Source: Comamonadaceae bacterium (GTDB lineage Bacteria > Pseudomonadota > Gammaproteobacteria > Burkholderiales > Burkholderiaceae_C). Taken from it: a stretch of 64,000 nucleotides of DNA. The stretch covers positions 30,533-94,532 of the forward strand of contig QYPX01000230.1 in assembly GCA_007280205.1 (NCBI GenBank). The letters are read 5' to 3'. The notes under the pieces were generated by a model, which saw only the letters and a program-made list of their open reading frames with translations, did not search any database and had not been told where the DNA came from. Each line of letters starts with the position of its first letter. The stretch's first letter is position 1. This document shows positions 38,433-51,610 of this stretch, in pieces. A program made the position numbers and the translations under genes.

Positions 38433-38550
38433 AGGCTACTCTCGTTACTGCACAAGAGGGGCATTATCAGACAGCTGCCTCTTGCTGTCCCACAGCGTCA
38501 ACTGACGATAATCAGGCAGTTCCCCGATTTGTCGTAGTACATTCCACCCT

Positions 38551-40284
38551 GTGGCCGCCGTCGATCTCTCTCTTTCCATAACTTCCAGCACCGTCCTGCC
38601 GGGGCTGGGCCGCGCGCTGGTACTGGCCGGCAAGATTGGGCAGCAGAAGGCTGAGGGCATCTACCGCAAGGCACAAGGCGCGCGAACCAGTTTCATCGCG
38701 GAGCTCACCGGCTCTGGCGTGGTGTCTGCGGTTGATCTGGCGCACACCCTGTCGGCCGCCTTCTCGACACCCCTGGTTGATTTGAGCGAGATTGACGCTC
38801 AGCGTCTGCCCAAGGGACTGCTGGACCCCAGGATTTGCCTCGATTACCGGGTCCTGGTTCTGGGTAAACGCCACAACCGGCTGATCGTCGCCACCGCAGA
38901 TCCTTCGGACAGCGAGGCGATCGAAAAGATCAAGTTTGCCACCCAGTTGCGCGTTGACTGGGTGCTGGCCGAATACGACAAGCTGCTGGCTCTGGTATCG
39001 AGCAGCGCCGCCTCTGCGGCGGAAACGATGGAGAGCATCATCGGTGACGAGTTTGAGTTTGATGAATCAGGCTCGGCCGAGTTGACCGACATTGACGACA
39101 ACTCTGCTGCTGAAATCGAAGACGCCCCGGTCGTCAGGTTCCTGCAAAAGATGCTGCTCGATGCCTACAACCTGCACGCATCCGATTTGCATTTCGAACC
39201 CTATGAGCACCATTACCGGGTGCGCTTTCGCATTGACGGGGAACTGCACGAAATCGCTGCACCGCCGGTCGTCATCAAGGACAAACTGGCATCGCGCATC
39301 AAGGTCATCTCGCGCATGGATATCTCGGAAAAGCGGATACCGCAGGATGGCAAGATGAAGCTCAAGGTCGGTCCCGACCGCATCATCGACTTTCGGGTCA
39401 GCACCCTGCCAACCATGTTTGGCGAAAAAATCGTGATCCGCATTCTTGACCCCAGCATCGCCAAGATGGGCATCGACGCCCTGGGTTACGAGCCAGAGGA
39501 AAAGGAAAGACTGCTGCGCGCCATCGAACGGCCCTACGGCATGATCCTGGTGACCGGCCCAACCGGTTCGGGCAAGACGGTTTCGCTGTATACCTGTCTG
39601 AACCTGCTGAACAAACCGGGCCTGAACATCGCAACCGCTGAAGACCCGTGCGAAATCAACCTGCCCGGCATCAATCAGGTCAATATCAATGACAAGGCTG
39701 GTTTGACCCTTTCAGTTGCGCTGAAATCATTTCTGCGACAGGATCCGGACATCATCATGGTTGGTGAAATTCGCGATCTGGAAACCGCCGATATTTCGAT
39801 CAAGGCGGCGCAGACCGGGCACCTTCTGCTGTCCACGCTGCATACCAATGACGCGCCGGCGACACTGGCACGCCTGCGCAACATGGGCATTGCCCCCTTC
39901 AACATTGCCTCCAGCGTGATTCTGATCACCGCACAACGTCTGGCGCGACGCCTGTGCCCGAAGTGCAAGACGCGCATCGATATTCCGCGCAAGACCCTGC
40001 TCGATGCCGGCTACCAGGACAACGAGCTCAACGATCCCTGGGTGTCCTACCGGCCGGTCGGCTGCGAGCATTGCACCAAAGGCTACAAAGGGCGTGTCGG
40101 CATCTACCAGGTGATGCCGATCAGCGAGGCAATGCAGCGCATCATCCTGCGTGACGGCAATGCGCTGGAGATCGGTCAACAGGCAGCCACCGAAGGTGTG
40201 CGCACACTGCGGCAAGCCGGTTTGCACAAAGTTAAACTGGGTCTGACTTCGCTGGAAGAAGTGCTCGCTGTGACGAACGAATAA
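38551..40284 (+). CDS. pilB: Type IV pilus assembly ATPase PilB (GTG start)
   Basis: GPTGSGKTVSLYTCLNLLN Walker A, EDPCEI, GEIRDLETADI, zinc-binding CPKC. Confidence 0.95.
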   Translation: MAAVDLSLSITSSTVLPGLGRALVLAGKIGQQKAEGIYRKAQGARTSFIAELTGSGVVSAVDLAHTLSAAFSTPLVDLSEIDAQRLPKGLLDPRICLDYRVLVLGKRHNRLIVATADPSDSEAIEKIKFATQLRVDWVLAEYDKLLALVSSSAASAAETMESIIGDEFEFDESGSAELTDIDDNSAAEIEDAPVVRFLQKMLLDAYNLHASDLHFEPYEHHYRVRFRIDGELHEIAAPPVVIKDKLASRIKVISRMDISEKRIPQDGKMKLKVGPDRIIDFRVSTLPTMFGEKIVIRILDPSIAKMGIDALGYEPEEKERLLRAIERPYGMILVTGPTGSGKTVSLYTCLNLLNKPGLNIATAEDPCEINLPGINQVNINDKAGLTLSVALKSFLRQDPDIIMVGEIRDLETADISIKAAQTGHLLLSTLHTNDAPATLARLRNMGIAPFNIASSVILITAQRLARRLCPKCKTRIDIPRKTLLDAGYQDNELNDPWVSYRPVGCEHCTKGYKGRVGIYQVMPISEAMQRIILRDGNALEIGQQAATEGVRTLRQAGLHKVKLGLTSLEEVLAVTNE

Positions 40285-40305
40285 ACCAGCAATCCAGAGG
40301 ACGCG

Positions 40306-41523
40306 ATGGTAACTTCAAGGATCAAGGGCATCAAGGACTACGTCTTTGAATGGGAAGGCCGGGACCGCAACGGCAAGTCGGTGCATGGCGAAACGCGGGC
40401 TGGTGGCGTGCACCAGGTGCAGGCTGCGCTGCGCCGCCAGGGCGTGACACCAACCAAGATCAAGAAGCGCAAGATGCGCTCCGGCAAGGCCATCAAACCG
40501 AAAGATCTGGCCATCTTCACGCGCCAGCTCGCGACCATGATGAAAGCCGGCGTACCACTGTTGCAGGCCTTTGACATCGTTGGCCGTGGCAACCCGAACG
40601 CGAGTGTCACCAAGCTGCTCAACGACATCCGCACCGACGTCGAAACCGGCACCTCACTGAGCACGGCCTTTCGCAAGTATCCCCTGTACTTTGACAATCT
40701 CTACTGCAACCTGATCGAGGCTGGCGAGACCGCGGGTATCCTGGATCAGTTGCTCGAACGCCTGGCGGTCTACATGGAAAAGACCGAGGCCATGAAATCC
40801 AAGATCAAGTCGGCCCTGATGTACCCGATTTCGGTCTTGATCGTCGCTTTTGTGGTGACCGCTGTCATCATGATTTTTGTGGTGCCGGCGTTCAAGGAAG
40901 TGTTCGCCAATTTCGGTGCCGACCTGCCAACACCGACGCTGGTGGTGATCGCCATCAGTGAAATATTCGTCAAGTACTGGTATCTGATTTTTGGCTCGAT
41001 TGGCGGTGGTTTCTATTTTTTCATGCAAGCCTGGCGACGCAACGAACAAATGCAGAACGTGATGGACCGCATCATGCTCAAGATGCCGATCTTCGGTGTG
41101 CTGGTGGACAAGTCCTGTGTGGCGCGCTGGACACGCACGCTGTCCACCATGTTCGCGGCCGGCGTGCCGCTGGTGGAGGCACTGGACTCTGTTGGTGGTG
41201 CGGCCGGCAATTCGGTCTATCTGAACGCTACCAAGAAAATCCAGCAGGAGGTTTCCACCGGCACCGCCCTGACCGTCGCCATGGGCAATGCGGGCCTGTT
41301 TCCCTCCATGGTGCTGCAGATGTGCGCGATTGGAGAAGAGTCCGGCTCGATCGATCACATGCTGGGCAAGGCAGCTGATTTTTATGAGGCCGAAGTCGAC
41401 GACATGGTGGCCGGCATTTCGAGCTTGATGGAGCCCATCATCATTGTCATTCTGGGTACCCTGATTGGCGGCATTGTGGTCGCCATGTACCTGCCCATTT
41501 TCAAACTGGGTCAGGTGGTCTGA
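40306..41523 (+). CDS. pilC: Type IV pilus inner-membrane protein PilC
   Basis: GspF/PilC family (FTRQLATMMKAGVPLLQAFDIV). Confidence 0.95.
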   Translation: MVTSRIKGIKDYVFEWEGRDRNGKSVHGETRAGGVHQVQAALRRQGVTPTKIKKRKMRSGKAIKPKDLAIFTRQLATMMKAGVPLLQAFDIVGRGNPNASVTKLLNDIRTDVETGTSLSTAFRKYPLYFDNLYCNLIEAGETAGILDQLLERLAVYMEKTEAMKSKIKSALMYPISVLIVAFVVTAVIMIFVVPAFKEVFANFGADLPTPTLVVIAISEIFVKYWYLIFGSIGGGFYFFMQAWRRNEQMQNVMDRIMLKMPIFGVLVDKSCVARWTRTLSTMFAAGVPLVEALDSVGGAAGNSVYLNATKKIQQEVSTGTALTVAMGNAGLFPSMVLQMCAIGEESGSIDHMLGKAADFYEAEVDDMVAGISSLMEPIIIVILGTLIGGIVVAMYLPIFKLGQVV

Positions 41524-42365
41524 TGCTGATCTCAAGCGGGATGGACGCCGCCCTGTTTGGCGTCCTGGGACTGCTGATTGGCAGTTTTCTCAATGTCGTG
41601 ATCCACCGCCTGCCGATCATGCTGGAGGCGCAGTGGAAGGCGGAGTGCGCCGAACAGAATGGCTTGCCGCTGCCAGCACCAGCGCGTTTGAACCTGATGC
41701 AACCCGGCTCTCGCTGTCCCCATTGCGGCCACGCCATAAGCTGGCATGAGAATATTCCCGTCCTGAGTTATCTCCGCCTGGGCGGTAAATGTTCAGCCTG
41801 CAAGGCCGCCATCAGCCTGCGCTATCCGCTGGTGGAACTGAGCACCGCCGTCCTGTTTTCCTGTTGTGCCTGGAAATGGGGCGCCAGCCCGACGGCACTG
41901 CTCTGGAGTGCTTTTTCCGCGACCCTGCTGGCACTGGCCTTGATCGACTGGGATACCACGCTGCTGCCCGATGCCATGACGCTGCCGCTGCTCTGGGCCG
42001 GGCTGATCGCCGCAGCACTGCAGTGGACCAGCGTCCCGCTGGCGTCTGCTTTCTGGGGCGCCGTTGTCGGCTATCTTTCCTTGTGGCTGATCTATTGGGT
42101 CTTCAAGCTGATCACCGGCAAGGAGGGCATGGGTTTTGGTGATTTCAAGCTCTATGCCGCGCTCGGAGCCTGGTTTGGCTGGCAGGCGCTGGTACCCATC
42201 ATCCTGATGTCCTCGGTCATCGGTGCTGTCATCGGCATTGCGATGAAATTTTCCAGCGGTCTGCGCGAGGGTGGCTACCTGCCCTTTGGTCCCTTTCTGG
42301 CTGGCGCCGGTCTGGCGGTCATGGTTTTCGGACCGGCCACACTGCTGCGTTGGATCGGACTCTGA
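41523..42365 (+). CDS. pilD: Prepilin peptidase PilD
   Basis: GSFLNVVIHRLP, CPHCGHAI..CSACKAAIS, KEGMGFGDFKL. Confidence 0.95.
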   Translation: MLISSGMDAALFGVLGLLIGSFLNVVIHRLPIMLEAQWKAECAEQNGLPLPAPARLNLMQPGSRCPHCGHAISWHENIPVLSYLRLGGKCSACKAAISLRYPLVELSTAVLFSCCAWKWGASPTALLWSAFSATLLALALIDWDTTLLPDAMTLPLLWAGLIAAALQWTSVPLASAFWGAVVGYLSLWLIYWVFKLITGKEGMGFGDFKLYAALGAWFGWQALVPIILMSSVIGAVIGIAMKFSSGLREGGYLPFGPFLAGAGLAVMVFGPATLLRWIGL

Positions 42366-42368
42366 ATC

Positions 42369-42986
42369 GTGCCAGCTCCTGTGCGGCTCGGACTGACCGG
42401 CGGCATTGGCAGCGGCAAAAGCACGGTTGCCGGTTTGCTGGTCGGGCTCGGTGCGGGCCTGGTCGACGCAGATGCCATCTCGCGCCAGCTGACCATTGCG
42501 GGGGGCCTGGCGATGTCAGCCATTGCTGCCACATTTGGTTCGGACTTTGTTGACGCCAGCGGAGCGCTGGCGCGCGACCGCATGCGCCAGCTGGTGCACA
42601 CGGACGCCAGCGCACGGATCAGACTGGAGGCCATCATCCATCCGCTGGTGGGGCAGGAAAGCCGGCGCCAGGCGGCGCTTCTTGCCGAACAGGCCTACCC
42701 CTGCATCGTCTTCGACGTCCCGCTGCTGGTCGAATCGGCCCACTGGCGAGGCGATCTCGATCATGTGCTGGTAGTCGATTGCACGACCGAAAAACAGATC
42801 GACCGGGTCATGGCGCGCAACCAGCTGTCGCGAGCAGAAGTTGAAAAAATCATTGCCTCCCAGGCCAGCCGCAGACTGCGCCTGGAGGCAGCAGACAGCG
42901 TCATCTTCAACGTCGGTCTGTCGCTTGATGAGCTGGCGGTCGAGTTGCAGCAAATTTCGGCCCGCTTCGGGCTATCATCCGGGTAA
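42369..42986 (+). CDS. coaE: Dephospho-CoA kinase
   Basis: RLGLTGGIGSGKSTVAGLL P-loop; follows pilD. Confidence 0.95.
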   Translation: MPAPVRLGLTGGIGSGKSTVAGLLVGLGAGLVDADAISRQLTIAGGLAMSAIAATFGSDFVDASGALARDRMRQLVHTDASARIRLEAIIHPLVGQESRRQAALLAEQAYPCIVFDVPLLVESAHWRGDLDHVLVVDCTTEKQIDRVMARNQLSRAEVEKIIASQASRRLRLEAADSVIFNVGLSLDELAVELQQISARFGLSSG

Positions 42987-43016
42987 CAGCGAAGCCTGAC
43001 CAGCATAGAAATCAGC

Positions 43017-43772
43017 GTGATCCTTTACGAATACCCCTTTAACGAGCGCATCCGCACCTACTTGCGACTGGAACAGCTCTTTCTTCGCTTGAGCGAATTT
43101 GTCGTGCGCGAATCTGCGCTGGACCACCACTTTGCGCTGGCCACGATCTTCGAAGTGATGGATGTGGGGGCGCGTGCCGACCTCAAGTCCGACGTACTCA
43201 AGGACCTGGACAAGCAAAGGCACGTGCTCGATGGTTACAGGGACAATCCGGCGATTGCACCAGATGTTCTGGACAAGGTGTTCAATCAGGTGGATCGCTG
43301 TTTTGCAGCCCTGACCAGTGTGCCGGGAAAAGCCGGGCAGTCACTGACAGAAAACGACTGGCTGATGAGCATCCGCAGTCGGGTTGGCATTCCGGGGGGC
43401 ACCTGCGCCTTCGACCTGCCGGCCTACTACGCCTGGCAGCAGCACGACGCCGCCCGGCGCAGAGCCGATCTGGAACGCTGGGCCGGCACACTGACGCCGC
43501 TGGCCGAAGCGATTTATCTTCTGCTCAAGGTGCTGCGTGGCTCCAGCACGGCGCAAAAAGTGATGGCGACCGGTGGTCAGTTCCAGCAGAACCTGCCGCA
43601 GGGCAAGACCTTTCAGCTCTTGCGCATGACGCTGGATCCGGCGCTGGAATTGATCCCGGAGATCAGTGGCAATCGCCTGATGGTGTCGATTCGCCTGATG
43701 CGCCACGGTGATGATGACAAACTGCACGCCAGCCAGGAAGACACCGCCTTTGAACTGACCTTGTGCGCATGA
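43017..43772 (+). CDS. zapD: Cell division protein ZapD
   Basis: YEYPFNERIRTYLRLEQLF; conserved neighbourhood coaE-zapD-yacG. Confidence 0.93.
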   Translation: MILYEYPFNERIRTYLRLEQLFLRLSEFVVRESALDHHFALATIFEVMDVGARADLKSDVLKDLDKQRHVLDGYRDNPAIAPDVLDKVFNQVDRCFAALTSVPGKAGQSLTENDWLMSIRSRVGIPGGTCAFDLPAYYAWQQHDAARRRADLERWAGTLTPLAEAIYLLLKVLRGSSTAQKVMATGGQFQQNLPQGKTFQLLRMTLDPALELIPEISGNRLMVSIRLMRHGDDDKLHASQEDTAFELTLCA

Positions 43773-43978
43773 CCTCGGCCCCAAAAACAGTCTCTTGCCC
43801 GAGTTGCGGCGGCGACAGTGTTTACGCAATTTCCAACCCGTTTCGACCTTTTTGCAGCGCGCGCTGCAAGAACGTCGATCTGGGCGCCTGGGCCAGTGAG
43901 AGTTTTCGTATGCCGATCAGCAGCAACGCTGAAGATCAGCCACTTGAGGACGCGCCGCCCTCGTCCGCCAGCCACTGA
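43769..43978 (+). CDS. yacG: DNA gyrase inhibitor YacG
   Basis: CPSCGGDSVY..NPFRPFCSARCKNVDLGAWASE. Confidence 0.93.
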   Translation: MTSAPKTVSCPSCGGDSVYAISNPFRPFCSARCKNVDLGAWASESFRMPISSNAEDQPLEDAPPSSASH

Positions 43979-44400
43979 AGTACCGGCAGCGTCCCCGGCA
44001 ACACGGGAGTCAGTTGTACCGGTAGCTGCTGCCAGGAACAGGACTGCCCCTCACGCATCTGCAGTTCTCCGCTCCATTGGTAGACCTTGAGAAAGTTCAG
44101 ACGCACCAGCGCATGGGGATAGTCCACCGTCGCGCAGTGCCAGGGCAGAGCCTCGCCGATCAGGATACCGAGTTCCTCCTGCAACTCACGCCGCAGGGCC
44201 TGCTCCACGGTCTCCCCGGGTTCGCACTTGCCACCAGGAAACTCCCAGTAGTCCTGGTAGACCTTGCCTGGCGGGCGACTGGTCAACAGAAAGGCACCGT
44301 CCGCCCGGAACAGCACACCGACCGCGACCTCGATCGCTGCCCGATCGGCGCCACCGCTGCGCGGCAATTCGGCGTTTGCCACCAGAACCGTCGCGGTCAT
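43936..44400 (-). CDS. mutT: MutT-type NUDIX hydrolase
   Basis: GGKCEPGETVEQALRRELQEELGI Nudix box. Confidence 0.9.
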   Translation of the reverse strand: MTATVLVANAELPRSGGADRAAIEVAVGVLFRADGAFLLTSRPPGKVYQDYWEFPGGKCEPGETVEQALRRELQEELGILIGEALPWHCATVDYPHALVRLNFLKVYQWSGELQMREGQSCSWQQLPVQLTPVLPGTLPVLQWLADEGGASSSG

Positions 44401-45275
44401 GGGGTTTGCGAATGCCCGCCAGCGTAGTCGCGCGCAAACTGGTAGGCGACACGCCCACTGCGCGAACCCCGCTCCAGCGCCCAGATCAGCGCGTCCGCTC
44501 GCGCTGCTTCAATCGCCGGCGCCAGCACGCCAAAGGACGAAAGCCACTGGGCCACGATCGTCAGGTATTCATCCTGCGTGAAGGGGTAAAAGCTGACCCA
44601 CAGACCAAAACGCTCGGACAGGGAGATTTTTTCTTCCACCACTTCGCCTGGATGAACTTCACCATCGGCCGTGTGCGTATAGCTGAGGTTCTCCTGCATG
44701 TACTCGGGCAGCAGATGGCGCCGGTTGCTGGTGGCGTAGATCAGCACGTTGGCCGTGGTTGCCGCCACCGAGCCGTCAAGGATCGACTTGAGCGCCTTGT
44801 AACCCGGCTCACCATCCTCAAAGCTCAGGTCATCGCAATAGACGATGAATTTCTCGCTGCGCTCTGAGACCACATCCACAATATCGGGCAAGTCGGTCAG
44901 ATCGGCCTTGTCGACCTCGATCAGGCGCAAACCACGCGCTGCGTATTCATTCAGACAGGCTTTGATCAGGGAGGACTTGCCGGTACCCCGGGCCCCGGTC
45001 AAAAGCACGTTGTTGGCCGGTTGACCGCCGACAAAATGCGCTGTGTTGCGGCGGATCTTTTCCTTTTGCGGCTCGATTTCTTTCAGATCCGACAAGCGCA
45101 TGGCAGCAACGTGGCGCACCGGCTCGAGCACGCCATGGCCCGAGCTGCGCTTGCGATAGCGATAAGCCACGGAGGCGTTCCAGTCCGGTGCCGTCAAGGC
45201 CTGCGGCAAGACCGCCTCAATGCGGTCAATCAGGTGCTCGGCGCGCGCCAGCAAGTGCTCGAACTGGGTGTTCAT
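44397..45275 (-). CDS. DUF815-type AAA ATP-binding protein
   Basis: [21 protein letters not shown] Walker A; between argJ and mutT. Confidence 0.9.
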   Translation of the reverse strand: MNTQFEHLLARAEHLIDRIEAVLPQALTAPDWNASVAYRYRKRSSGHGVLEPVRHVAAMRLSDLKEIEPQKEKIRRNTAHFVGGQPANNVLLTGARGTGKSSLIKACLNEYAARGLRLIEVDKADLTDLPDIVDVVSERSEKFIVYCDDLSFEDGEPGYKALKSILDGSVAATTANVLIYATSNRRHLLPEYMQENLSYTHTADGEVHPGEVVEEKISLSERFGLWVSFYPFTQDEYLTIVAQWLSSFGVLAPAIEAARADALIWALERGSRSGRVAYQFARDYAGGHSQTP

Positions 45276-46501
45276 GAGCGGTAATCGGCGTTGATGCTGA
45301 CGTAGTCATGGCTGAGGTCGCAGGTCCAGACCGTCTGCATCGCAGCACCCCGTCCCAGCAGCACGCGCACCGTGATCTCGCTCTGACGCATGACGCGCTG
45401 GCCGTCTTCTTCAAGATAGCTCGGATGCCGACCACCGCAGGAGGCGACCTGCACATCGTCGAGATACAGGTCGATGCAGCGTTGGTCCAGGTCTTCAATG
45501 CCGGCGTACCCCACCGCCGCCAGGATACGGCCCAGGTTCGGGTCACTGGCGAAAAAGGCTGTCTTGACCAGGGGCGAGTGGGCGATCGCGTAAGCGACCT
45601 GGCGGCACTCCGCTTCCGTCTTTCCGCCCTCGACCTCGATCCGGATGAACTTGGTGGCGCCCTCGCCATCGCGCACGATGGCCTGTGCCAGTTGCTGTGC
45701 GACTTCCAGCAAGCCTGCCTTGAGCGCCTGGCCATTCGCACTGTCCAGAGTCTCAATCAGCGCGTGGCGCGCCTTGTTGCTGGCGATCAGCATGAAGGAA
45801 TCGTTGGTGGAGGTGTCGCCATCGACCGTAACGCGGTTGAAGGAAGCTTCGGCCAGTTCCCTGGCCAGTTGTTGCAGCAAAGCCGGGCTGATGCAGGCGT
45901 CGGTGGCCAGAAAGCCCAGCATGGTCGCCATATTGGGCCGTATCATGCCGGCGCCCTTGCTGATACCGGTGATGCTCACCAGCGTGCCATCAAGCAGCAA
46001 CTGTTTGCCAAAGGCCTTGGCCACCGTGTCGGTGGTCATGATCGCCTCGGCAGCACGCAGCCAGTTGTCTTCCCTCGCATCGGCCAGCGCCGCATCCAGC
46101 CCGGCTTCGATGCGATCGAGCGGCAGCGGCTCCATGATGACCCCGGTCGAGAATGGCAGGATTTCCTGCGCTGAAAGCTTCAACTTTTCGGCCAGCGCGA
46201 TGCAGCTGCGAAGCGCTCTACGGCGGCCGTCCTCGCCGGTGCCGGCATTGGCATTGCCGGTATTGATCAGCATGGCACGTACCGCCGCCCCTTGGGCGAG
46301 GTGCTCCCGGCAGAGCTGCACCGGCGCGGCGCAAAACCGGTTTTGCGTGAAGACCCCGGCCACCGACGCGCCGGGCTCTATCAGCAGCACGGTCAGGTCT
46401 TTGCGACCCGCCTTGCGCACACCGGCTTCGGTGACCCCCAGACGCACGCCGGCAATCGGATAGGGCTGGGACGGTTTGGGGGCGGATAAATTGACAGCCA
46501 T
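45272..46501 (-). CDS. argJ: Bifunctional ornithine acetyltransferase/N-acetylglutamate synthase
   Basis: [29 protein letters not shown]. Confidence 0.95.
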   Translation of the reverse strand: MAVNLSAPKPSQPYPIAGVRLGVTEAGVRKAGRKDLTVLLIEPGASVAGVFTQNRFCAAPVQLCREHLAQGAAVRAMLINTGNANAGTGEDGRRRALRSCIALAEKLKLSAQEILPFSTGVIMEPLPLDRIEAGLDAALADAREDNWLRAAEAIMTTDTVAKAFGKQLLLDGTLVSITGISKGAGMIRPNMATMLGFLATDACISPALLQQLARELAEASFNRVTVDGDTSTNDSFMLIASNKARHALIETLDSANGQALKAGLLEVAQQLAQAIVRDGEGATKFIRIEVEGGKTEAECRQVAYAIAHSPLVKTAFFASDPNLGRILAAVGYAGIEDLDQRCIDLYLDDVQVASCGGRHPSYLEEDGQRVMRQSEITVRVLLGRGAAMQTVWTCDLSHDYVSINADYRS

Positions 46502-46518
46502 GGCTCAGTCCCGATCTG

Positions 46519-49263
<2,745 letters not shown>

Positions 49264-49479
49264 GAATGCAGAACCGACCGGTCAGCCCACCTGGGCCATC
49301 CGAGCAGCGCAATCCTTTTTCTAATCTGTGTGAAATGGGGGCACTGTCACGAAACGCAAGCGTGCTGCTGCAGGACGCTTCGCTGAGAAACCCAAAGCCT
49401 CGATTTTACCTGTGCCGCAGGACCGGGCCACCAGCCAGGGTCATGGATGCCGGATCAGGTCCGGCATGACGACGTGCGG

Positions 49480-50454
49480 CTATCGAGGGCCGGGTTGGTA
49501 GCGGCCCCGCCAAGGCGTTGCCACCTGAGCCATGCTTTGCGGCTTGAGCTTGGCACCAGCGGCCAGAAATTTCTGTGGATCCTGGAAAACGCCCTGGATC
49601 AGCACCTCGAAATGCAAGTGCGTTCCGGTCGAGCGACCGGTGCTTCCCACTTCGGCGATCTTCTGCCCCTGCCTGATCAGGTCGCCCTTCTTGACCATCG
49701 TTCTGGAGGCGTGGGCATAGCGCGTGATCAGGTCATTGCCGTGATCCACTTCGACCATATTGCCGTACTCCGGATGGTATTCCTGAGTCACCACCACGCC
49801 CCCCGCTGCCGCCAGGATCGGCGTGCCGCGGTCGGCCTGAAAATCAATCCCCGTATGCTGTGCGGAGCGGCCCGTGATCGGGTCAATGCGCCAGCCAAAC
49901 ATGGAACCATAGTTGGCCTGCGCAACCGGCGACTGGGTCGGCACCATCATGTTGCGAATCTTTTGATCAAACAGGCGGGACTCCAGCATCGTCATCCAGT
50001 CAGTGCGCTGCTCGCTCAGGCGCTCCAGGTCCTCCAGAGTGGCTTTGAGTTGTTCGACCGACAGCGGCCGTCCGGTCACCAGCGCACCACCCAGACCGGG
50101 CTTGACCTTGATTTCATTCGGATTGACACCAGCCAGCCCCGAGACCCGCTCGCCGAGCGACTCGAGCTGCGTCATCTTGGCCTGCATTTCACCGAGCTTG
50201 CGTGCCAGCAGATCCAGGTTCTCGCGCATGAAACGATCACGCTGCTCAAACTCATCCTTGACGACCATCCTGACCAGCGTACCGATCACTGGCCAGCCCT
50301 CCCTGGCCCCTTTCAGGAAGACCCAGTGGTACAGGCCGGCAGCCAGCAGCGTCATCACGACTGACGCCAGCAGTGCGGCCAGCACCAGTTTGGTTCCGGT
50401 GAGATGAATGGCACGGCTTCTGGCAAGCCAAGCATCCGTGATAATCAATTGCAT
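49480..50454 (-). CDS. M23-family peptidoglycan metallopeptidase
   Basis: HTGIDFQADRGTPILAAAGGVV and GTHLHFEVLIQG motifs. Confidence 0.9.
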   Translation of the reverse strand: MQLIITDAWLARSRAIHLTGTKLVLAALLASVVMTLLAAGLYHWVFLKGAREGWPVIGTLVRMVVKDEFEQRDRFMRENLDLLARKLGEMQAKMTQLESLGERVSGLAGVNPNEIKVKPGLGGALVTGRPLSVEQLKATLEDLERLSEQRTDWMTMLESRLFDQKIRNMMVPTQSPVAQANYGSMFGWRIDPITGRSAQHTGIDFQADRGTPILAAAGGVVVTQEYHPEYGNMVEVDHGNDLITRYAHASRTMVKKGDLIRQGQKIAEVGSTGRSTGTHLHFEVLIQGVFQDPQKFLAAGAKLKPQSMAQVATPWRGRYQPGPR

Positions 50455-50479
50455 TCGGTAACCCTCCAACACCTCACCC

Positions 50480-50791
50480 ATGAACCGCCGCCATCAAGCC
50501 TTCACGCTGCTGCAGGCAACGCAGGATTCGCCCAGCCTGGCACGTTTGACTGCGCTGAGCGACGAATCGGTAGCGCGCCTCAAGTCCATTGCGCCCCTCA
50601 TTCCTGCGACGCTCAGAGCCGCTGTCAAAGCGGGTCCCATCGAGGGTCCGGTCTGGTGCCTGATTTTGGACACCAACGCGGCGGCAGCCAAAATACGCCA
50701 GCTGCTACCGTCCTTCGAATCTCATTTGCGCAGCAAGGGGTGGGAGGTTAACTCAATTCGGCTGAAGGTCCAAATTTCGCGTCAGAGCTGA
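50480..50791 (+). CDS. DciA-like (DUF721-type) protein
   Basis: Divergent from M23 peptidase, near secA; MNRRHQAFTLLQATQDSPSLARLTALSDESVARL resembles DUF721/DciA. Confidence 0.6.
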   Translation: MNRRHQAFTLLQATQDSPSLARLTALSDESVARLKSIAPLIPATLRAAVKAGPIEGPVWCLILDTNAAAAKIRQLLPSFESHLRSKGWEVNSIRLKVQISRQS

Positions 50792-50811
50792 CGCGCTTGC
50801 ACAGGCCAGTC

Positions 50812-51222
50812 ATGCAGGGCAAAAAACGTTCTGTCTTCATTTTGGCGATTCTGGTCGCCGGCTTAGCCAATGCTCAAGCCACGGACCCGAAGCTGATTGA
50901 GAGTGTGCGCGAACTGGCGGCCTCCAGAGTCAAGCTCAACCTGTGCCTGGCCAGTCCCGACTTCAGAAAGCTCGCCGATAGCAGCCAACGTCAGATCATT
51001 GCGATCAGCAACAGGCTTGATCGCCTGAGCAATGACCTGCATGAAGCGCCCAAAGGCAGGTTGCTGTTCGTTTCCTACGGCATGGAGGTCAGGCGACTGG
51101 GCAGTTCAGCTGACTTTCGACGTCAGTTGCTTGAACGCCGCGGTGGCGTCTGCGATTTCGGCCTGGTTGCCGATCTCGACTCAAAATTGAAAATTGCCAG
51201 GCGCTCTATTCCCCCGCCCTGA
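50812..51222 (+). CDS. Hypothetical secreted protein
   Basis: Signal-peptide-like N-terminus (MQGKKRSVFILAILVAGLANAQA); no recognised domain. Confidence 0.5.
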   Translation: MQGKKRSVFILAILVAGLANAQATDPKLIESVRELAASRVKLNLCLASPDFRKLADSSQRQIIAISNRLDRLSNDLHEAPKGRLLFVSYGMEVRRLGSSADFRRQLLERRGGVCDFGLVADLDSKLKIARRSIPPP

Positions 51223-51271
51223 GTGCGCACCAGCGTCGAACTGTTGCTGGTGAGAACCGTCACAGGCCGGC

Positions 51272-51571
51272 TCAATTCACCGCTTGCATGACCTGACTGA
51301 GTACCTTGACACCGATGCCGAATCGCCTGTCAACCCGTTCAACGCGAACCACTTCGCCTTCGCAGGACAATTTCAGTTTGACATGTCGCGTGACAAGATC
51401 AACGCAGAAGTCAATGCGCGAACCAACTTCGCACTCTTGGTCCTGCAAAATGTAGAAACCGGTGGCACTGATGTTGTCTGTAACCCCAGTCACACCCTGG
51501 ACCATGGTGGACAATTCCGTGCGGTAGCGCTCGCTGCGCTGCTCTTTGACGACGGCTGCATTTGTAGACAT
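51272..51571 (-). CDS. PilZ-domain-like protein
   Basis: RYRTELSTMVQGVTGVTDNISATGFYI resembles PilZ motif; ~99 aa. Confidence 0.65.
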   Translation of the reverse strand: MSTNAAVVKEQRSERYRTELSTMVQGVTGVTDNISATGFYILQDQECEVGSRIDFCVDLVTRHVKLKLSCEGEVVRVERVDRRFGIGVKVLSQVMQAVN

Positions 51572-51610
51572 CTTGATGTTCCTTTTTTGGGTCGAGCGAT
51601 GGCGTGTACT

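Noticed and set aside
43763-43978. Separate start at 43763 for YacG
   Set aside because: The 43769 ATG overlapping the zapD stop is the more likely start.
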